Source of the DNA: Nevskia sp. | GTDB lineage: Bacteria > Pseudomonadota > Gammaproteobacteria > Nevskiales > Nevskiaceae | DNA: 51,499 nt | Reading direction: 5' to 3' | NCBI RefSeq assembly: GCF_023266035.1 | Contig: NZ_JAHFRY010000012.1 | Coordinates: forward strand, 1-51,499 | In this document: positions 46,823-51,499 of the stretch, piece after piece | How positions within the stretch are numbered: position 1 is the stretch's first letter | Layout of the letters: the number at the start of each line of letters is the position of its first letter | Position numbers and translations under genes: made by a program | Notes under the pieces: generated by a model | What the model saw: only the letters and a program-made list of their open reading frames with translations | The model's database searches: none | What the model was told of the DNA's origin: nothing

Positions 46823-47784
46823 GGAGGTGTCAGACGGCGCTCGATGGCGTCGATCAGCAGGCCGCCGATGTCGGTGCCGAACGCGGCGTCGATCTCGCGC
46901 GCGCAGGTGGGGCTGGTGACGTTGATCTCGGTCAGGCTTTCGCCGATGACGTCGAGCCCGACGAACAGCAGGCCGCGGCGCACCAGTTCCGGGCCGACGG
47001 TTTCGGCAATCCGCTTCTGCGCCGCCGTCAGCGGCCGCGGCTCGCCCTTGCCGCCGGCCGCCAGATTGCCGCGCGTTTCGCTGCCTTGCGGAATGCGCGC
47101 CAGCCCGAACGGCACCGGCACGCCGTCGACCACCAGCACCCGGGTATCGCCATCGACGATCGCCGGCAGATAGCGCTGGGCGACGATGGTCCGCCGGCCG
47201 TTGTCGCTGAGCTGTTCGATGACGCTGCCGAGGTTCATGGCGTCGGCGCCGATGCGAAAGATGCCGCTGCCGCCCATGCCGTCGAGCGGCTTGTAGATGA
47301 CATCGTGATGCTCGGCATGGAAGGCGCGCAGGGTCTTGTCGTCGCGCGAGAACAGCGTCGGCGGGCACAGTTCCGGGAACCAGGCAGTGAAGGCTTTCTC
47401 GTTGCAGTCGCGCAAGGAGGCCGGACGATTGACCACCAGCGCGCCCTGCGCTTCGGCACGCTCGAGCATGTACGTCGTCGCGACGAATTCCATGTCGAAT
47501 GGCGGGTCCTTGCGCATCAGCATCGCGGTCAGGTCCCCGAGCCGCACGACTTCCGGCTCGGAGGTGAAATCGAACCAGTGCTTCTTGTCGTCGAACACGG
47601 TCACTGCGCGCGTGCGGCCCCAGGCGATGCCATCGCGCAGCCAGAGATCGCCCTGCTCGAAATAGCGCAGCGCCCAGCCGCGCGCCTGCGCTGCCAGCAT
47701 CAGCGCCAGCGTGGTGTCCTTGTAGGGTTTGATCGACCCGATCGGGTCCATGACGATGCCGAGGGTTTTGATCGGGGTTTTCAT
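46819..47784 (-). CDS. gshB: Glutathione synthetase
   Basis: A 321-residue ATP-grasp enzyme that adds glycine to gamma-glutamylcysteine. The start TLGIVMDPIGSIKPYKDTT, the glycine-rich DGMGGSGIFRI loop and LFVGLDVIGESLTEINVTSPT are diagnostic. The length is normal. The ATG at 47784 is preferred over one nine codons upstream because the family begins a few residues before GIVMDP. Its final codon and TAG lie in the arm of an inverted repeat, so the last residues may have been replaced by the repeat. It heads the gshB-algH-ruvX-pyrB-pyrC' series. Confidence 0.95.
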   Translation of the reverse strand: MKTPIKTLGIVMDPIGSIKPYKDTTLALMLAAQARGWALRYFEQGDLWLRDGIAWGRTRAVTVFDDKKHWFDFTSEPEVVRLGDLTAMLMRKDPPFDMEFVATTYMLERAEAQGALVVNRPASLRDCNEKAFTAWFPELCPPTLFSRDDKTLRAFHAEHHDVIYKPLDGMGGSGIFRIGADAMNLGSVIEQLSDNGRRTIVAQRYLPAIVDGDTRVLVVDGVPVPFGLARIPQGSETRGNLAAGGKGEPRPLTAAQKRIAETVGPELVRRGLLFVGLDVIGESLTEINVTSPTCAREIDAAFGTDIGGLLIDAIERRLTPP

Positions 47785-47895
47785 GCGCGATTCGAGTTCA
47801 TGGGGCGCCATGCGGCGGCCGGCGGCAGATGGTAACGGATGGCCCCCCTCCGAAGGATTGCGGCGACTTTGCGCGCTTGCCGCAATAATTCGCCG

Positions 47896-48936
47896 GTGAG
47901 TCGATCTGCCGATGATTTCGTCCTGCCGCCTGGCCAGGCTCTGACCGACAAGTTCCCGCTGGTCGGCGAGCAGATGCCTGCGCCCGGTTTGAGCCCCGAG
48001 ACCTGCCGGGTCGTCATCTCTGGCTGTGTCGCGCGGCCGCTGACGGTGACGTTCGCCGAATTGCTGGCGCGGCCATCGCAACTGCGCGTTGCCGACATCC
48101 ATTGCGTCACCGGCTGGTCGCGACGCGCTCTGGCCTTTCGCGGCTGGCCATTGACCGAAGTGCTGGCGGCGGCCGGCGTTACTGACGAAGCCCGATACGT
48201 GCGCTTCATCGCCCACAGCCATCGCGCACACGACACCTCGTTGCCGCTGGCGTTGGCGCTGGCAGACACCTGGCTGGTCCACGAGATCGATGGCGGGCCG
48301 CTGTCGGCCGAGCACGGCGGGCCGCTGCGCACGGTCACGCCCGGTCGTTACTTCTACAAGAGCCTCAAGTGGCTGGTCGCGATCGAGCTGCTGGCCGAGG
48401 ACCGGCCCGGTTACTGGGAGCGGGTCAGTGCCTATCACAACGAGGCGGATTTCCGGCTCGAGCAGCGCTTCGACGAAGCGCGCATCTCGTCGGCGGAAAC
48501 CGTTGCGCAGTTTCGCGAGGCGACGGATTTCACAAGCTGGCGTGACACCGTGCTGCTGAAAGCCCGGCTCGGCGGCTGGCAGCCGCGAACGCTCGAACTG
48601 TCCGGCATCCAGGCCAAGGCCTGTTCGTTCCGCAATGCCAGGTTGGCCGGCGTGAATCTGCGCGGCGCGAATCTGAGCCTGTCGAACCTCGAAGGCGCGG
48701 ACCTGCGCAATGCCGATTTCACGGCTGCCGATCTCGAAGGCGCGAGCTTCGCCGGGGCCGATCTCAGGGGCGCTCGAATGATCGATGTCGCGCTGTCGGC
48801 AACGCGCTTCTTCCGCGACTTCGCCAACGGCAAGCGGCTGGCGGCGCAGGTCGATGGCCTGGTGGTCGAAAACCCGCAGGGCCTGCTGGAAACGCAGGCG
48901 GCGTATCTGATCGAGCAGGGCGTGCGTCTGCTCTGA
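47896..48936 (+). CDS. YuiH-like molybdopterin domain fused to pentapeptide repeats
   Basis: A 346-residue protein with two parts. Residues 5-190 are a sulfite-oxidase-type molybdopterin-binding domain: LPPGQALTDKFPLVGE at the start, the molybdenum-ligand Cys70 in DIHCVTGWS, and GGPLRTVTPGRYFYKSLKW. This is the YuiH-like soluble class, lacking a Tat signal. Residues about 232-300 are pentapeptide repeats (A-x-L-x-x type: GVNLRGANLSLSNLEGADL), which form a four-sided beta-helix. I do not know a described enzyme with this fusion. GTG 47896 is chosen because it gives the family's start; an ATG at 47839 would add 19 Arg-rich residues. It is divergent from gshB. Confidence 0.8.
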   Translation: MSRSADDFVLPPGQALTDKFPLVGEQMPAPGLSPETCRVVISGCVARPLTVTFAELLARPSQLRVADIHCVTGWSRRALAFRGWPLTEVLAAAGVTDEARYVRFIAHSHRAHDTSLPLALALADTWLVHEIDGGPLSAEHGGPLRTVTPGRYFYKSLKWLVAIELLAEDRPGYWERVSAYHNEADFRLEQRFDEARISSAETVAQFREATDFTSWRDTVLLKARLGGWQPRTLELSGIQAKACSFRNARLAGVNLRGANLSLSNLEGADLRNADFTAADLEGASFAGADLRGARMIDVALSATRFFRDFANGKRLAAQVDGLVVENPQGLLETQAAYLIEQGVRLL

Positions 48937-49008
48937 GGTCAGCGTCACCAGCGCGGCCGTTACAATGCCCGCCGGCCAATCCGCCGCGCTGCCCGTGATT
49001 TCGCTGCC

Positions 49009-50550
49009 ATGACCGCTGCCGTTTCCTCCGCTGCACTTCCCGCGTTGCTCGGCCCACATTGCACGGTCGATCCCGATCGCCTACGCCGCTACGAGATTCC
49101 CGAGCGCGGCGAACCGGGCAAGGCCAGTGGTCTGGTGGTGCCGCAGAGCGAGGCCGAAGTCGCCAGCCTGCTGGCCACCTGCAGCGCCAATGGCGTGAAG
49201 CTGGTGATCAGCGCCGGCCGCACCGGTCTCGTTGAAGCGCAGCGTCCGGATGGCGAAGTGGTCTTGAGCCTGGAAAAGCTCGATCAGCCGCTGAGCTTCA
49301 CGACGCCGGATGGCGAGGTATTCCGCTTCGGTGAACGCGCCGCACCGGCCGCGCATGCCGATGCGCTGGCCGCCTGGTGGCGCGGCATCGGCGCGCCACC
49401 TTGCGCGGATGCGGTGCTCGAAGTGCAGGCCGGCATGGCGGTCGACTCGGTCAATCTGCTGCTGGCGCCGCTCAACCTGATGTGGCCGATGGAGATGGGT
49501 TCGTCGAGCGCCGCCAGCGTCGGCGGCTGCATCGCCAATGCCTCGGCCGGCGCCAATGCGGTCTGCTACGGCACCGCTGCGCATCTGGCGATCCAGGCCT
49601 TTGGCTACTCGGGCGACGGTCGCGAGGTGCTCAGCGATGCGCCGGCCTGGAAAGCGGTGCCCGAGGACTTGCTGGCGATCAACTCGGCGCAGCCGCGCCC
49701 GGAGTGGGGCCTGATCGGCACCCAGGGCGTGCTCGGCGTGATCACCCGCGCGAAGATCCGCGCCTATGCCATTCCCGGCCAGCGCGAAGCCGCACTGATT
49801 CCGGTCGCCGACATGCCGGCGGCCATGCGTATTCATGCCGCTGCGCGTGCGCTGTTCGGTGACGATGTCGAGGAGTTCGAATTCATCGGCAAGCCAGCGC
49901 TGGAACTGGTCCGCGATCTGAAAGGCGATGCCTTCCGCTCACCGCTGGCCCGTCACGATGCGCCTTACTACCTGCTGCTGCAGGTGAAATCGCACAAGGC
50001 GCACATCGATCTCGCCGGCATGCTCTATGAGTTTCTGGCCGACGCTGTGTCGCTGCCCGAGGACCAGATCGGCTACGCGCCGCTGAAGGCGCTGAAGGAA
50101 ATCCGCCACTCGATCACCGAAGCCAGCAATGCCCGCATGCGCGCACTCGGCGGAGGTCGCCTGAGCTTCGATACGGCGACGCCGGTTGCGGTGTTCGGCG
50201 ATTACCTCAAGGTGCTGGAAGCCGAGCTGAAAGCCGAGTACCCGGACATGGCGCTGATCGCCTTCGGTCACGCCGGCGTCGGTGGCGCGCATCTGCACAT
50301 CCTCGGTTCTAAGGACGCGCCGGTCGCACAGCACGCCAAGGCGCTGGTCAAGATCGTCTTCGACGTGACCCAGGACTTCGGCGGCACCTTCAGCGCCGAG
50401 CACGGCGTCGGCACCAAGTGGGGCGATGAGTTCATCGCCCGCGCACCCGCCGAAGTACGTGCTGCGCTGATCGCCGCGAAGCACCGCCATGATCCGGCCG
50501 GCACCTTGAGTCCGCGCAGCTTCGCACTGGATCGGCAGTTGGTTGGGTAA
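49009..50550 (+). CDS. FAD-linked oxidase (D-lactate/2-hydroxyacid dehydrogenase-like)
   Basis: A 513-residue flavoenzyme of the vanillyl-alcohol-oxidase superfamily. The FAD-binding domain (about 30-270) contains SAGRTGL and SVGGCIANASAGANAV; the C-terminal domain has GHAGVGGAHLHILG and the AEHGVGTKW signature. These fit GlcD/D-LDH/D-2-hydroxyglutarate dehydrogenase enzymes, but the substrate cannot be told. TACAAT at 48961-48966 may be its -10 box. Another enzyme of the same superfamily (glcD) follows after 61 bp on the same strand, which suggests a shared role in 2-hydroxyacid oxidation. Confidence 0.82.
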   Translation: MTAAVSSAALPALLGPHCTVDPDRLRRYEIPERGEPGKASGLVVPQSEAEVASLLATCSANGVKLVISAGRTGLVEAQRPDGEVVLSLEKLDQPLSFTTPDGEVFRFGERAAPAAHADALAAWWRGIGAPPCADAVLEVQAGMAVDSVNLLLAPLNLMWPMEMGSSSAASVGGCIANASAGANAVCYGTAAHLAIQAFGYSGDGREVLSDAPAWKAVPEDLLAINSAQPRPEWGLIGTQGVLGVITRAKIRAYAIPGQREAALIPVADMPAAMRIHAAARALFGDDVEEFEFIGKPALELVRDLKGDAFRSPLARHDAPYYLLLQVKSHKAHIDLAGMLYEFLADAVSLPEDQIGYAPLKALKEIRHSITEASNARMRALGGGRLSFDTATPVAVFGDYLKVLEAELKAEYPDMALIAFGHAGVGGAHLHILGSKDAPVAQHAKALVKIVFDVTQDFGGTFSAEHGVGTKWGDEFIARAPAEVRAALIAAKHRHDPAGTLSPRSFALDRQLVG

Positions 50551-50611
50551 GCGGTTCCAACTGCTTTCCGTTCATATTTGGTTTGTTGCAGCAGCCGGCT
50601 AGACTCCGGCG

Positions 50612-51499
50612 ATGAACGCGCCGACTCGCGACCTTCCGATTGATTCCGCAGCGCTGTTCGCCGCGCTGGTGGCCGTGCTGCCGAAAGGCGCGCTGCTGAC
50701 CACGGTCGAGCAGATGCGGCCCTATGAATGCGATGGCCTGTCGATGTATCGGCGGCTGCCGCTGTGCGTTGCGCTGCCGATCGACGAAGCTCAGGTCGCC
50801 GCCGTGCTGCGCATCTGTCATGCGCGTGGCGTGCCGGTGGTCGCTCGCGGTCATGGCACCGGGCTGGCCGGTGGCGCGCTGCCGGAAGAAGGCGGCGTGC
50901 TGCTGTCGCTGGCGCGGCTGAATCGCATCGTCGAGCTTGACCCGCTGGCGCGCATCGCACGCGTGCAGCCCGGCGTTCGCAATCTTGCGATCAGCGAAGC
51001 GGCGGCACCGCACGGCCTGTACTACGCGCCCGATCCGTCGAGCCAGATCGCCTGCTCGATCGGCGGCAATGTCGCCGAGAACTCCGGCGGCGTGCACTGC
51101 CTGAAGTACGGGCTGACCGTGCACAACGTCGTCGCCGCGCGCGTGCTGATGGCCGATGGCGAGCTGCTGGAACTGGGCGGCGTAGCACCGGATGCTCCGG
51201 GCTATGACCTGATGGCGCTGCTGGTCGGCTCCGAAGGTCTGCTTGGCGTGGTCACCGAAGTCACCGTCAAGCTGTTGCCGCGTCCGCAGCTGGCGCGCGT
51301 GGTGATGGCCTGCTTCGCCAGTGTCGAGCAGGCCGGGCAGGGCGTTGCCGCGATCATCGCCGCCGGCATCATTCCGGCCGGGCTGGAGATGATGGACAAG
51401 CTGGCGATTGCTGCCGTCGAGGACTTCGTCCACGCCGGTTACCCACTCGATGCCGAAGCAATCCTGCTCGCCGAAAGCGATGGCACGCCGGAAGAAGTG
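50612..51499 (+). CDS. glcD: Glycolate oxidase subunit GlcD (cut by window edge)
   Basis: The first 296 residues of a flavoprotein, open to the right edge. RGHGTGLAGGA, SIGGNVAENSGGVHCLKYG and LLVGSEGLLGVVTEV are the signatures of GlcD, the FAD subunit of glycolate oxidase, usually about 500 residues. Translation starts at ATG 50612. If the locus is typical, glcE and glcF should follow outside the window. It turns glycolate into glyoxylate using quinone as acceptor. Confidence 0.88.
   Translation, partial: MNAPTRDLPIDSAALFAALVAVLPKGALLTTVEQMRPYECDGLSMYRRLPLCVALPIDEAQVAAVLRICHARGVPVVARGHGTGLAGGALPEEGGVLLSLARLNRIVELDPLARIARVQPGVRNLAISEAAAPHGLYYAPDPSSQIACSIGGNVAENSGGVHCLKYGLTVHNVVAARVLMADGELLELGGVAPDAPGYDLMALLVGSEGLLGVVTEVTVKLLPRPQLARVVMACFASVEQAGQGVAAIIAAGIIPAGLEMMDKLAIAAVEDFVHAGYPLDAEAILLAESDGTPEEV

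Noticed and set aside
48660-48790. Periodic 15-bp pattern as a possible DNA tandem repeat
   Set aside because: The period reflects encoded pentapeptide repeats of the fusion protein, not a DNA-level repeat array.

Overview
The window is chromosomal DNA of a high-GC (about two thirds G+C by eye) gammaproteobacterium. The main evidence is a type IV minor-pilin operon in the order fimT-pilV-pilW-pilX-pilY1-pilE, a gshB-algH-ruvX-pyrB-pyrC' cluster with a degenerate dihydroorotase (an arrangement known from Pseudomonas), an rsmG-parA-parB block beside the F-type ATP synthase operon, and a GshA of the Acidithiobacillus type. A Nevskiales/Xanthomonadales-like host is my inference, not something the sequence proves. 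Coding density is very high and strong third-position GC makes the reading frames easy to choose. I saw no tRNA, rRNA, CRISPR array, insertion sequence or prophage.

Layout. 1-8.3 kb: small housekeeping and accessory genes (DUF486 membrane protein, amidase, M23 peptidase, CbpA-like J protein, glutamate-cysteine ligase, a tiny membrane protein, an acetoacetate decarboxylase-like protein, an EamA transporter, a secreted CE1-type esterase). 8.4-14.1 kb: exported hydrolases and a CSLREA-type beta-helix surface protein. 14.2-18.8 kb: a cytoplasmic three-PAS hybrid histidine kinase with two receivers and an Hpt domain, followed by an OmpR-type regulator that seems to start at CTG, then a CoA-binding protein. 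19-29.6 kb: rsmG, parA, parB, an SDR enzyme and the complete atpIBEFHAGDC operon, closed by a strong terminator. 29.9-34.8 kb: an unknown exported protein, a beta-carbonic anhydrase translationally coupled to a SulP transporter, glmU, and a convergent HExxH protein. 35-41.4 kb (minus): the minor pilins. 41.5-47.8 kb (minus): pckA, then gshB-algH-ruvX-pyrB-pyrC'. 47.9 kb to the end: a molybdopterin/pentapeptide-repeat fusion and two FAD-linked oxidases, the last (glcD) cut by the window edge.

How the genes work together. The ATP synthase block is a complete proton-type F1Fo enzyme. GshA and GshB together give complete glutathione synthesis, although they lie 42 kb apart. The carbonic anhydrase and SulP genes overlap by four bases and probably form a bicarbonate uptake/interconversion pair. 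PyrB and the inactive PyrC' should form one aspartate transcarbamoylase holoenzyme. The kinase-regulator pair holds every His and Asp needed for a multistep phosphorelay.

The observations most worth following up are the CTG-started regulator with a 12-codon mini-ORF in front of it, a palindromic repeat wedged between atpD and atpC, the YuiH-like/pentapeptide fusion, a multi-hairpin repeat behind pilE, and a repeat that supplies the gshB stop codon.
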